DNA of 64,000 nt from Allomuricauda sp. ARW1Y1 (lineage in GTDB: Bacteria; Bacteroidota; Bacteroidia; Flavobacteriales; Flavobacteriaceae). The stretch covers positions 46,418-110,417 of the forward strand of contig NZ_JACBZU010000007.1 in assembly GCF_013407935.1 (NCBI RefSeq), written 5' to 3'. The notes beneath the pieces were generated by a model. That model worked only from the letters and a program-made list of their open reading frames with translations. It did no database searches and was not told the origin of the DNA. The position numbers and the translations under genes were made by a program. Position 1 is the stretch's first letter. Every line of letters starts with the position of its first letter. Below are positions 36,817 to 45,783 of this stretch, piece by piece.

Positions 36817-38832
36817 GTGCGTCAGCTTAATTTTGTGTCCATCAAGCTCACCGTGTGGGTTATTTTGGGGATCAGTATCGGCTTTTATGCGGAAGTGACT
36901 CCACTTTTGGCTTTGATTGCAACGGTTGTATTGCTGCCTCTGCTATACTGGACCAGCAAAAAACAATCCAGCTCAGGCTTCCCGTATGTTGAGTCACTTG
37001 TCGCCATCATTGCAGTTGCGTTGGGCACTTTTGTTGTGGGTATGTCCACCAACAAGGGTATGCCCAATTATTATGGCCAGTTAGATGTGGAACACCCAAA
37101 GGTTTGGCACTTTAAAGTGGAAGAAGCTTTAAAACCCAATGCCTATTCCCATCGCTATGTAGCCAAAGTTATTTCTGCAGACAAGAAAAGGGCCTCTGGA
37201 AAATTACTATTGAGTCTAACACCAGATTCCCTTTTGCATCCGCTAGAAATTGATGATGAATTGCTGGTTCATGCATCGCTTGAAAACATTCGACCACCGT
37301 TGAACCCTTACCAGTTTGATTACCGAAGTTATCTACAAAAGCAGGGCATCCAGCATCAAATCAGGACCAACTATCCGTCCATCCTTAAAACGGAAAAAAA
37401 CTCGAATACCTTGTTTGGACACGCCTCCCGTTTTAGGGAACACATCATCTCCAAGCTCAAAAAGAAAGCCTTTGGGACGGATGAAATGGCAGTCATTCAA
37501 GCCTTATTATTGGGCAAACGCGATGATATTTCTGAGGATACCTACAATAATTATAAGAATGCAGGCGCGGTACATATATTGGCCGTGAGCGGACTTCATG
37601 TGGGGATTATCCTTTTCATTTTGGAATTTTTATTGGTTCCATTGGAGCGTTTACCTAAAGGTAAAACCTTGAAGTTGGTATTGGTGGTGCTATTGCTTTG
37701 GGCGTATGCTTTTGTGGCAGGACTTTCTCCTTCCATCTTCCGGGCCGTAACCATGTTTTCGTTCGTAGCTTATGCCCTCTATCTCAACCGTCCTACGAGT
37801 TCCTTCAATATTATTGCGCTCTCCATGCTCTTCATTTTGTTGATAAAGCCCTTGTTCTTGTTTCAAGTGGGGTTTCAGATGAGTTATGCTGCGGTATTTG
37901 CCATCGTTTGGATCTATCCGAAACTGCAACGCTTCTGGTTTCCCGAAAACCTTATTGTCCGGAAAACGTGGCAATTGCTATCGGTGAGCATTGCGGCCCA
38001 ATTGGGCGTTCTACCCATTAGTTTGTTCTACTTTCATCAATTTCCGGCCTTATTTTTTATTTCCAACCTGCTCATTATTCCTTTTTTGGGGTTGATTTTG
38101 GGCTTTGGCATTCTAGTTATTGCTTTGGCACTCTTGAACGCATTGCCCCAATTTTTGGTCAATGCTTTTAACTGGGTAATCCACATCATGAACGCCATTG
38201 TAGGATGGGTAGCGCAGCAAGAAGGTTTTATTATTAAGGACATTCCTTTTGATTCGGTGCAGCTGCTTTTGGGATATGTCATCATAATTTCGGCAGTGGT
38301 ATTTCTGTCCAAACCCATCAGAAAAACAGCTTTAATTCTGTTTGGTGGAGTTGTCCTGTTTCAAAGTTGGGGTATCTGGAACAACCTTCAAACACTGCGA
38401 AAGGAGGCGGTCATACTCGCCCATCGCTCGCGAAATTCGGTGGTGTTGCATCAGTTGGGAGATTCGCTTTCCATCCTCACTTCAAACCCTACAAACATGG
38501 GAAACATTGCCAACGATTATGCTGTGGCGGAACGCATCCGAACCTCGGACACTTCCAAACTCAAAAACAGCTACATTTTGGGTGAAAAAAGATTGGTAAT
38601 TGTGGATAGCACAGCGTTGTTTCCTTTGGAAAAGCATCCCGATTACCTCTTGTTGACGCTATCACCAAAACTCCATTTGGAGCGATTGCTGGATTCCCTA
38701 CAACCCAAAACTGTGCTAGCGGATGGCAGCAACTACCCTAGTTTGATCGCAAAGTGGAAATCCACTTGTGCCCAAAAAGAAATCCCCTTTCACTACACGG
38801 GTGAAAAGGGATTTTATGTGTTTAAATTTTAA
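36817..38832 (+). CDS. comEC: ComEC/Rec2-family DNA uptake channel, without a canonical metallo-beta-lactamase domain
   Basis: 671 residues from GTG 36817. The N-terminus has three helices and a DUF4131-like OB region. The Competence domain follows (~residues 215-490, with LLLGKRDDISEDTYNNYKNAGAVHILAVSGLHVGIILF). The C-terminal ~150 residues take the place of the nuclease/beta-lactamase domain but contain no HxHxDH, so no active hydrolase is expected. It probably carries single-stranded DNA across the inner membrane. It starts directly after the NlpC/P60 gene. Confidence 0.9.
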   Translation: MRQLNFVSIKLTVWVILGISIGFYAEVTPLLALIATVVLLPLLYWTSKKQSSSGFPYVESLVAIIAVALGTFVVGMSTNKGMPNYYGQLDVEHPKVWHFKVEEALKPNAYSHRYVAKVISADKKRASGKLLLSLTPDSLLHPLEIDDELLVHASLENIRPPLNPYQFDYRSYLQKQGIQHQIRTNYPSILKTEKNSNTLFGHASRFREHIISKLKKKAFGTDEMAVIQALLLGKRDDISEDTYNNYKNAGAVHILAVSGLHVGIILFILEFLLVPLERLPKGKTLKLVLVVLLLWAYAFVAGLSPSIFRAVTMFSFVAYALYLNRPTSSFNIIALSMLFILLIKPLFLFQVGFQMSYAAVFAIVWIYPKLQRFWFPENLIVRKTWQLLSVSIAAQLGVLPISLFYFHQFPALFFISNLLIIPFLGLILGFGILVIALALLNALPQFLVNAFNWVIHIMNAIVGWVAQQEGFIIKDIPFDSVQLLLGYVIIISAVVFLSKPIRKTALILFGGVVLFQSWGIWNNLQTLRKEAVILAHRSRNSVVLHQLGDSLSILTSNPTNMGNIANDYAVAERIRTSDTSKLKNSYILGEKRLVIVDSTALFPLEKHPDYLLLTLSPKLHLERLLDSLQPKTVLADGSNYPSLIAKWKSTCAQKEIPFHYTGEKGFYVFKF

Positions 38833-38837
38833 AGAGT

Positions 38838-40373
38838 TTAATGGACGTTGCCCATCAACTTTTTGATCAATGGCGAAGCCAAAATGACCAAAAGTCCTGC
38901 TCCTAGAGAATATTCAGCGATGAGCATAAATCCATCGGTGTAAATGTTTAGGGTACTAAACCCACTGATATCGGCATCCGTACTTTCTATGGCCAATTGC
39001 TTTCCAATAAAGCCCACCACCTGAAAGGCAAATGCGGAGGACAGGAACCAAACTCCCATCATAAAGGCAACGATACGTTTGGGAGACAAATCGGTGATTT
39101 TCGACAATCCTACGGGAGACATGAACAATTCCCCAACGGATAACAAGAAGTACATCAACAGTAGATACGTGAACGGAACGAAACCATTTTCGTTCGCACT
39201 GGCGCCACTTATCGCCAAAGCATAGAAACTGATACCAGCAAACAAAAGTCCCATTCCAAACTTATAGGGAGTTCGTGGGTTGAGTTTCTTTTTGGACAAC
39301 CATTGCCACATCAGGGAAATGGGGATAGCCAAAATGATGATCCACATGGAGTTCAACGAATTGGTCTGGGAGGCCGACATGATGCCTTCCAAATCCACAT
39401 TTCGCGCTGCAAAGAGAGTAATCACGCTACCGGATAGTTCATGAAAACCCCAGAAAATGGTCATAAAAAAGGTAATCAAAACCGCTACAAAGAGTTTTTT
39501 ACGTTCTTCCAAAGTAGCCTTGTACATGATGTAACCCAAGTACACCAAAATAGAAAATCCAATCAATTTAAAGATAACATTGACGATGTTTTGGTCGTCA
39601 AAAAAAGTTCCTTCAGCGCCCAGAGCTTTATAAGCGGACAATAAATAGGCAATTACCGGCACAGATGCAAAGGCCAATACAGGAACAAGTACGCCTTGTT
39701 TGAGTCCAAACACCTTTTTATCGATGTTTCCGTTCTCCGGAGGGAGACCTTTATCGCCGAACACATTGTTTTTGATTCCGCTCCAAAAGACAATCAGACC
39801 TGTAAGCATTCCAATTCCTGCCAGGCCAAATCCGTAATGCCAACCATATTTGGCAGCCAAATATCCGCAAAGCAAAGGTGCCACCCATCCCCCGATATTG
39901 ATTCCCATATAAAAAATGGTAAAACCGGAGTCTTTTTTGGGGTCACCATCTTTGTAGAGAGAACCTACGAAAGTCGATATATTGGGTTTGAAGAATCCAT
40001 TCCCGGCAATGATCAGGGAAAGGGCAAGGAAAAAGGTGATGTTATTTTCAATGGCCAAGACAAAGTGCCCCAAGGACATCAATATTCCTCCTAAAAATAT
40101 GGAACGGCGCATGCCCAATATGCTATCGGAAATGCGTCCGCCGATTACCGTGGAAGCATACACCAAGGAGCCGTAGGAAGAGTACACCGCCGCGGTGGCA
40201 TAATCGCGTTCCATCAAGGCCGCAAATATGACCTCTACCATATAAAGCGTAAGCAACGCCCGCATTCCATAAAAACTGAAACGTTCCCATAGCTCGGCAA
40301 AAAAGAGGTAGAACAACCCTTTGGGATGTCCAAACATTTGTTGTTCTTCTGCTGGTTTGGATACTTCTGACAT
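38838..40373 (-). CDS. Proton-dependent oligopeptide transporter (POT/PTR family)
   Basis: 511 residues with about 14 membrane helices. The N-terminal signature LWERFSFYGMRALLTLYM carries the ExxER proton-coupling motif in the form ELWERF. The PTR2 motif FTIFYMGINIGGWVAPLLCGYLA follows near residue 150. It imports di- and tripeptides. It lies 24 bp downstream of the DPP-IV gene on the minus strand, so release and uptake of dipeptides are likely coupled. Confidence 0.94.
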   Translation of the reverse strand: MSEVSKPAEEQQMFGHPKGLFYLFFAELWERFSFYGMRALLTLYMVEVIFAALMERDYATAAVYSSYGSLVYASTVIGGRISDSILGMRRSIFLGGILMSLGHFVLAIENNITFFLALSLIIAGNGFFKPNISTFVGSLYKDGDPKKDSGFTIFYMGINIGGWVAPLLCGYLAAKYGWHYGFGLAGIGMLTGLIVFWSGIKNNVFGDKGLPPENGNIDKKVFGLKQGVLVPVLAFASVPVIAYLLSAYKALGAEGTFFDDQNIVNVIFKLIGFSILVYLGYIMYKATLEERKKLFVAVLITFFMTIFWGFHELSGSVITLFAARNVDLEGIMSASQTNSLNSMWIIILAIPISLMWQWLSKKKLNPRTPYKFGMGLLFAGISFYALAISGASANENGFVPFTYLLLMYFLLSVGELFMSPVGLSKITDLSPKRIVAFMMGVWFLSSAFAFQVVGFIGKQLAIESTDADISGFSTLNIYTDGFMLIAEYSLGAGLLVILASPLIKKLMGNVH

Positions 40374-40397
40374 ATTGAATTGGTATTGGTTAGATTT

Positions 40398-42557
40398 TTA
40401 AAGTTTTTCCTTAACGAAGTTGGTCATTTTGGTGTAGAGGTGCAGTCGCGTGTTGCCCCCATAAATACCGTGGTTTTTATCGGGATAAATAGCCCAATCG
40501 AATTGTTTGTTGGCCTGAACCAACGCCTCGATCATGCGCATGGTGTTCTGCACATGGACATTATCGTCCCCAGAACCGTGAACCAATAAATAATCCCCTT
40601 TCAACAACTCTGGATAATTGAATGGCGAGTTATCGTCATAACCTGTTGGGTTTTCTTGGGGCGTTTGCATGTAGCGCTCCGTGTAAATGGTATCGTAAAA
40701 ACGCCATGAGGTAACCGGTGCCACGGCAATGGCCATTTCAAAGATATCGTTGCCCTTGAGCAAGCAGTTGGTGGACATAAATCCGCCATAGCTCCATCCC
40801 CAAATTCCAGTTCTGTCCTCATCAATATAAGATAGGCCACTTAATTGTTGGGCTGCCGCAATCTGGTCTTCCACCTCATATTTGCCCAACTCCTTTTGGG
40901 TCACTTTTTTAAAGTCGCGTCCTTTTAACCCGGTCCCACGACCATCCACACAGGCCACGATATAGCCTTCGGAAGCCAAGAGCTGGTGCCAGTAATCGTT
41001 GCTGCCCATCCACGAATTGGATACTTGCTGTGAACCTGGACCACTGTATTGGAACATGAAAAGTGGATATTTTTTATTCGGATCAAAGTTAGCCGGTTTG
41101 ATCATATACATATTCAGGTCGTACCCATTCACATTGATGGTGGAAAACTCCTTGGGTGAAATCTCGTATCCTTCCAGTTTTGTCTGCAAAGCTGAATTGT
41201 CCTTGATTTCCTTGACCAGTTTCCCGTCGGATGCATCGTGCAAGGTAAATCGGTAAGGAGTCATGGCACTGGAATAGGTGTTGATGTAATAGGTAAAATC
41301 ACTGCTGAAGGCTGCGGAATTCGTCCCAGCTTCGGTGGATAATGCTTTCTTGCGCTTTCCTTTGGTGGAAATGCTATAAACGCCACGGTTGATGGAACCA
41401 TTTTCCACGGATTGATAGAAGATACGGTCGTTCTTTTCATCATATCCGTAATACCTCGTGACTTCCCACGGTCCGTCGGTAATTTGGTTCTTCAATTTGC
41501 CGTCCTTTCCATAAAGGTAAAGGTGATTGTATCCATCTGCCTCACTGGTCCAAATAAAACTATCGTCATCCAAAAAGGTAAGGTCGTCGTCAATATCCAC
41601 GTAGGCGTTATCACTTTCCTCCAGTAATATTGTCACGGAATTGTCTTTGGCATCCACTGCATGTAATTGCAGTACATTTTGATGCCTGTTCAACGTTTGG
41701 ACGCTCAAATGATTGGGATTGTGCATCCATTTGATTCTAGGAATGTAGTAAGGGTCATTCAAATCTACATTAGAAATAGATGCAGATGCTACATCGTACA
41801 TGTGCAAGGTAACGATGGAATTCTTCTCTCCGGCCTTGGGATATTTAAACTCATATTGATACGGATACAAATCGGTTCCGTAAAAATCCATGGAAAAATG
41901 GGGAACCTCGGTTTCATCAAACCGAAGGAAAGCGATTTTGGTTCCGTTGCTGTTCCATTCAAAGGCACGCACAAAACCAAACTCTTCCTCGTACACCCAA
42001 TCCGTCACCCCATTAATAATGGTTCCTTTATTGCCATCCGTGGTCACCTGCTTGGTGGTACGGTTGGCCAAATCCATCACATAGAGATTATTGTCCAACA
42101 CATAGGCCACTTTGCTCCCGTCCGGAGAAAGTGTGGGCTCTTGGATTTTGGTCTCGGAGATTTTTATCAAATCCTTGGAAGCAATATCATAAACATAATA
42201 GATACCTAAGCGGGAACGTCTAAAAATGGGCTCTACCTCCGTTGCCAACAGTACTTTGGATTCATCATCACTAAAAGTGTAAGAAGAAAAATAGGGTACC
42301 GCTTCGGATGAAGCTACAATGGTCTCTACTTTTTCCAAGGTTTCGTAGTCGTATTTGTCCAAACTACTGGATCTTGGGGAACGTTCCGTATTCAATATGG
42401 TATACTGGGTACCGTTGTTCATGGAGCGGAGGACATCCATATATTCCGTTCTAAATTCTCCTCCCCAAATCTCTTCGAGGGTTATTTTTTTCTTTTGTGC
42501 GGTGGAAAAGGTCAAACATCCTAAAAGAAAAAGGAATAGAAAAGACGGTTTGTTCAT
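40398..42557 (-). CDS. Dipeptidyl-peptidase IV (S9B family), exported
   Basis: 719 residues. A signal peptide ends near TFSTAQ. The beta-propeller DPPIV_N domain spans ~residues 90-440 and includes the Glu pair region WVYEEEFGFVRAFEW. The catalytic domain has the nucleophile in GIWGWSYGGFMS, Asp in VHGSGDDNVH and His in KNHGIYGG. It removes X-Pro or X-Ala dipeptides from N-termini. It is first of a two-gene unit with the peptide transporter. Confidence 0.96.
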   Translation of the reverse strand: MNKPSFLFLFLLGCLTFSTAQKKKITLEEIWGGEFRTEYMDVLRSMNNGTQYTILNTERSPRSSSLDKYDYETLEKVETIVASSEAVPYFSSYTFSDDESKVLLATEVEPIFRRSRLGIYYVYDIASKDLIKISETKIQEPTLSPDGSKVAYVLDNNLYVMDLANRTTKQVTTDGNKGTIINGVTDWVYEEEFGFVRAFEWNSNGTKIAFLRFDETEVPHFSMDFYGTDLYPYQYEFKYPKAGEKNSIVTLHMYDVASASISNVDLNDPYYIPRIKWMHNPNHLSVQTLNRHQNVLQLHAVDAKDNSVTILLEESDNAYVDIDDDLTFLDDDSFIWTSEADGYNHLYLYGKDGKLKNQITDGPWEVTRYYGYDEKNDRIFYQSVENGSINRGVYSISTKGKRKKALSTEAGTNSAAFSSDFTYYINTYSSAMTPYRFTLHDASDGKLVKEIKDNSALQTKLEGYEISPKEFSTINVNGYDLNMYMIKPANFDPNKKYPLFMFQYSGPGSQQVSNSWMGSNDYWHQLLASEGYIVACVDGRGTGLKGRDFKKVTQKELGKYEVEDQIAAAQQLSGLSYIDEDRTGIWGWSYGGFMSTNCLLKGNDIFEMAIAVAPVTSWRFYDTIYTERYMQTPQENPTGYDDNSPFNYPELLKGDYLLVHGSGDDNVHVQNTMRMIEALVQANKQFDWAIYPDKNHGIYGGNTRLHLYTKMTNFVKEKL

Positions 42558-42820
42558 GAAGTGATAAATTGATTAAACATGTGTTTTACAACCAAAAACG
42601 TTTTAGTCAACTGGTTTGCAGTCAAAAGGTCAAACAAAAATGTCTCGATGGTGTTCTACCTCACATTCTTGATTTAACAACTTCCAAGTTTACTAATATT
42701 TATCCGAAAAATAAATTTTGATGTTGCGTTTGCAACAAATTTTAACCTTTGGATTTAAAAACAATGCTTTCTACTGTAAATGGTCAATATCCGTATATTT
42801 GAAAGCGTTAAGCCAACTTT
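42558..42820. other. Divergent intergenic region between the DPP-IV and HMG-CoA reductase genes
   Basis: 263 bp, AT-rich. It holds a plus-strand -7 element TATATTTG (42794-42801), 20 bp before the HMG-CoA reductase ATG, with no clear TTG at the usual distance. A short inverted repeat TGTTGC/GCAACA lies at 42722-42737. No gene or RNA is seen. Confidence 0.5.
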
Positions 42821-44134
42821 ATGAACACTCCAGTTGAAGGATTTTCCAAATTGTCCAAAACCCAAAAAATTGATTGGATAGCGACAAATTGCACCAAAGA
42901 CCCCAAACAGACCAAATCGCTGTTGCAGCAGTATTGGAACTCGGACCCAAGAGTGCAGCAATTGCATGATGAGTTTATTGAAAACACCATTTCCAATTAC
43001 TATCTGCCCTTTGCGGTTGCACCCAATTTCTTGATTAATGATAGGCTCTACGCCATTCCTATGGCCATTGAAGAAAGTTCCGTAGTAGCTGCTGCAAGTA
43101 AAGCGGCCAAATTCTGGTTGGAACGGGGCGGATTCAAAACAGAGGTCTTGGGAACGGAGAAAGTGGGGCAGGTACATTTTATGTATCGGGGTGACCAAAA
43201 CAAGCTCACCGATTTTTTCAATAGTGTAAGGCCTAAGCTGATTACCAGTGTGGCTTCCATCACGCAAAGTATGGAAAAACGGGGCGGTGGCATCAACGAT
43301 ATTGTGCTTCGAAATCTCACGGATAAGATTGAAGGGTACCATCAGCTCCATTGTACTTTTGAGACCTTGGACGCCATGGGCGCCAACTTTATCAACTCTT
43401 GTCTGGAACAATTTGCCAAAACCCTGAAAGAAGAGGCCCAAAATCATAATGACTTTACCGAAGAGGAAAAAAATATAGAGGTGGTGATGAGCATCCTTTC
43501 CAACTACGTGCCGGATTGCTTGGTTCGGGCGGAGGTCAGTTGTCCCGTTTCCGAGTTGGGGAGTGACGATATGCCAGCGGATGAATTTGCACAAAAATTT
43601 GTGCAGGCCGTTAACATTGCCAAGGCAGAGCCCTACCGAGCCGTTACCCACAACAAGGGCATTATGAACGGGATTGATGCCGTGGTGCTCGCTACAGGAA
43701 ATGATTTTAGGGCTGTGGAAGCAGGAGTGCATGCCTTCGCTGCCAGGGAAGGTCAATATTCAAGTTTGACGCACGCCATAGTCGAGGATGGTATTTTCAG
43801 GTTTTGGATAGAGGTTCCCTTGGCTTTGGGTACCGTGGGCGGACTTACCTCTTTGCACCCGTTGGTGAAGTTGGCCTTGGAAATTTTACAGAACCCTACC
43901 GCCAAGGAGTTGATGCAGATCATGGCCGTGGCCGGACTGGCACAGAACTTTGCAGCTGTGCGTAGCTTGGTCACCACAGGAATCCAAAAAGGGCATATGA
44001 AAATGCATTTGCTCAATATGCTCAACCAATTGGGCGCCACTGAAAGTGAAAAACAGGAATTGGTCACGTATTTTAAGGACAAAACTGTTACCAATGCATC
44101 GGTAAAGGAGGCATTGGAGAACATCAAAAAATAA
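42821..44134 (+). CDS. mvaA: Hydroxymethylglutaryl-CoA reductase, class II (mevalonate pathway)
   Basis: 437 residues, bacterial class II type. Catalytic Glu lies in MAIEESSVVAAASKAAKFW, Lys in THNKGIMNGIDAVVLATGNDFRAVEAG (with the Asp of GNDxRA) and His in LTSLHPLVKLA. It makes mevalonate from HMG-CoA; databases call this class degradative, but in flavobacteria it serves isoprenoid synthesis through mevalonate. It is followed by a DUF433/DUF5615 pair and a GYDIA GHMP kinase on the same strand. Confidence 0.95.
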   Translation: MNTPVEGFSKLSKTQKIDWIATNCTKDPKQTKSLLQQYWNSDPRVQQLHDEFIENTISNYYLPFAVAPNFLINDRLYAIPMAIEESSVVAAASKAAKFWLERGGFKTEVLGTEKVGQVHFMYRGDQNKLTDFFNSVRPKLITSVASITQSMEKRGGGINDIVLRNLTDKIEGYHQLHCTFETLDAMGANFINSCLEQFAKTLKEEAQNHNDFTEEEKNIEVVMSILSNYVPDCLVRAEVSCPVSELGSDDMPADEFAQKFVQAVNIAKAEPYRAVTHNKGIMNGIDAVVLATGNDFRAVEAGVHAFAAREGQYSSLTHAIVEDGIFRFWIEVPLALGTVGGLTSLHPLVKLALEILQNPTAKELMQIMAVAGLAQNFAAVRSLVTTGIQKGHMKMHLLNMLNQLGATESEKQELVTYFKDKTVTNASVKEALENIKK

Positions 44135-44181
44135 CCGTCTTGTTTTTGTATCTTTAACAGAGTCCAAAAAAATAAACTAAG

Positions 44182-44406
44182 GTGGAACATTTGGAAAAAT
44201 ATATCGAAATCAATCCAGACAAAAGGTTTGGAAGACCCATCTTAAAGGGAACCCGAATTTCCATTTATGATGTGCTTAATTGGATGGCGAATGGTATGGA
44301 AAAGTCTGCCATAATCGAAGACTTTCCCGAATTGACCGAGCAACACATCAATGCTTGCCTTGCTTTTGCTGCAGATCGTGAAAAGAAATTGAACATCGCT
44401 TCGTGA
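44182..44406 (+). CDS. DUF433-family antitoxin
   Basis: 74 residues from a GTG start. The family pattern is clear: IEINPDKRFGRPILKGTRISIYDVLNWMANGMEKSAIIEDFPELTEQHINACLAFAADRE, a small winged-HTH fold. It probably neutralises the DUF5615 product encoded next, which overlaps by 4 bp (ATGA). It starts 47 bp after mvaA. These pairs normally move as accessory modules; here one sits inside a core pathway cluster. Confidence 0.85.
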   Translation: MEHLEKYIEINPDKRFGRPILKGTRISIYDVLNWMANGMEKSAIIEDFPELTEQHINACLAFAADREKKLNIAS

Positions 44407-44750
44407 AATTACTTTTTGATCAAAACATATCTTTTCGACTGCTGAAAACCATAGCCGACATTTTTCCTCAGTCGTATTCGGTAAAAGATTTGAACCTAAC
44501 AAACGCATCGGATCTTGAAATTTGGAGATATGCCAAGGACAATGACTTCACCATAGTTACCTTCGATGCGGATTTCTTTGACTTAAATACCTTATATGGT
44601 GGACCTCCAAAGATTATTTGGCTTAAAACGGGAAATATGACCACTGCACTTTTGGCGCAGCTGTTCAAGGAACAAGAAAGTACCATCAGGGAATTTATAA
44701 AGGATAACAACAGTGATTTCCTTTTGCTTTCACTCAAAAACCAAGAATGA
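44403..44750 (+). CDS. DUF5615 PIN-like toxin
   Basis: 115 residues. The PIN-like fold opens LLFDQNISFRLLKTI (first acidic residue), then DLEIWRYAKDNDFTIVTFDADF (central acidic residues) and GGPPKIIWLKTGN. Such proteins are predicted RNases paired with DUF433 antitoxins (the VapC45/Mut7-C type). It overlaps the antitoxin by 4 bp and the following GHMP kinase also by 4 bp (ATGA both times), so translation of the kinase may depend on that of the toxin. Confidence 0.85.
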   Translation: MKLLFDQNISFRLLKTIADIFPQSYSVKDLNLTNASDLEIWRYAKDNDFTIVTFDADFFDLNTLYGGPPKIIWLKTGNMTTALLAQLFKEQESTIREFIKDNNSDFLLLSLKNQE

Positions 44751-45655
44751 AGAAAGAATTCTACAGCAACGGTAAACTTTTGCTCTCAGGCGAATATGCT
44801 ATTTTGGACGGTGCCCTTGGCCTGGCCATCCCTACCAGTTATGGGCAATCGCTACAGGTAACCCCTACTTCGTCCGGTGTATTGGAGTGGACCAGTTTGG
44901 ACGAAAATAACCATAGCTGGTTCTCCGCAACGTTTGATCTTGCCAACTTAAAAGTAGTTGCCACTTCGGATGAAGCCATGTCCAAAACGTTGGCGAACCT
45001 TCTTTTGGAGGCTAACGCACAAAACCCATTATTGCTGACGGATAGCGACGGATTCGAGGTAACAACCCGTCTGACCTTTCCACGATCTTGGGGATTGGGC
45101 ACCTCATCCACTTTAATCAACAATTTGGCACAATGGGCCCGAGTGGATGCCTATCAATTGTTATGGAATGCTTTTGGCGGAAGCGGTTACGATATCGCCT
45201 GTGCTCAACACAATTCTCCCATCACCTACCAACGTTTGGATGGTGAACCAAAGGTCGAAACCATTGATTTTGACCCCATTTTTAAGGACTCCTTGTATTT
45301 TGTGCACCTTAACCAAAAACAAAGCAGCAAAGAAGCCATCGCCAATTACAAAAACCGGCAGTTTGATAGGAACAAACTCATCCAAGAAATTTCATCCATA
45401 ACCCATAGAATGATTGAAGTCCCAACCCTAGCGGGCTTTGAATCCTTGATGGAAAAACATGAAAACCTTCTTTCCGATGTGTTACAGGAACAACCTGTAA
45501 AGCAACGACTTTTTCCAGACTATTTTGGTATGATCAAAAGTTTAGGCGCTTGGGGCGGTGATTTTGTTTTGGCTACGGGAGATGAAAAAACCATGGCCTA
45601 TTTTAAGGGCAAAGAATACTCCACCGTTATCCCCTATTCTCGGATGATTTTTTGA
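44747..45655 (+). CDS. GYDIA-family GHMP kinase (mevalonate-pathway associated)
   Basis: 302 residues. The GHMP fold opens EFYSNGKLLLSGEYAILDGALGLAIP, with a glycine-rich ATP loop variant RSWGLGTSSTLINNLA and the defining SGYDIACAQHNSPITY. The last motif LGAWGGDFVLATG fits the third GHMP motif. It probably phosphorylates mevalonate or a related intermediate; the exact substrate cannot be read from sequence. It is the last gene of the mvaA cluster and starts within the toxin stop. Confidence 0.88.
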   Translation: MKKEFYSNGKLLLSGEYAILDGALGLAIPTSYGQSLQVTPTSSGVLEWTSLDENNHSWFSATFDLANLKVVATSDEAMSKTLANLLLEANAQNPLLLTDSDGFEVTTRLTFPRSWGLGTSSTLINNLAQWARVDAYQLLWNAFGGSGYDIACAQHNSPITYQRLDGEPKVETIDFDPIFKDSLYFVHLNQKQSSKEAIANYKNRQFDRNKLIQEISSITHRMIEVPTLAGFESLMEKHENLLSDVLQEQPVKQRLFPDYFGMIKSLGAWGGDFVLATGDEKTMAYFKGKEYSTVIPYSRMIF

Positions 45656-45668
45656 TACCCCCAAAATG

Positions 45669-45719
45669 CATCCGTTGACTGGGAAGGGCCATCCGTCAGA
45701 TCAAAAGGGGCATCCGTCA
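45669..45719 (+). promoter_or_regulatory. Three direct repeats of CATCCGT(C/T)(A/G), 21-bp period
   Basis: CATCCGTTG at 45669-45677, CATCCGTCA at 45690-45698 and CATCCGTCA at 45711-45719, each 21 bp (two helical turns) apart. The last two and their surroundings (to about 45727) recur with two mismatches at 52795-52833. The repeats end about 30 bp before the probable promoter of the AraC-type gene. AraC and LytTR regulators both bind direct repeats with this period, so an activator site is likely. Confidence 0.7.
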
Positions 45720-45783
45720 ATTGGTACCCCGATAAAACTTTACTTTTTTGCAATTTGAATCCCGAAGACAAAAATGATTGCTT

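Noticed and set aside
42755..43756. 333-codon minus-strand open frame
   Set aside because: It is antisense to HMG-CoA reductase, which has all catalytic motifs; the antisense product resembles no known protein.
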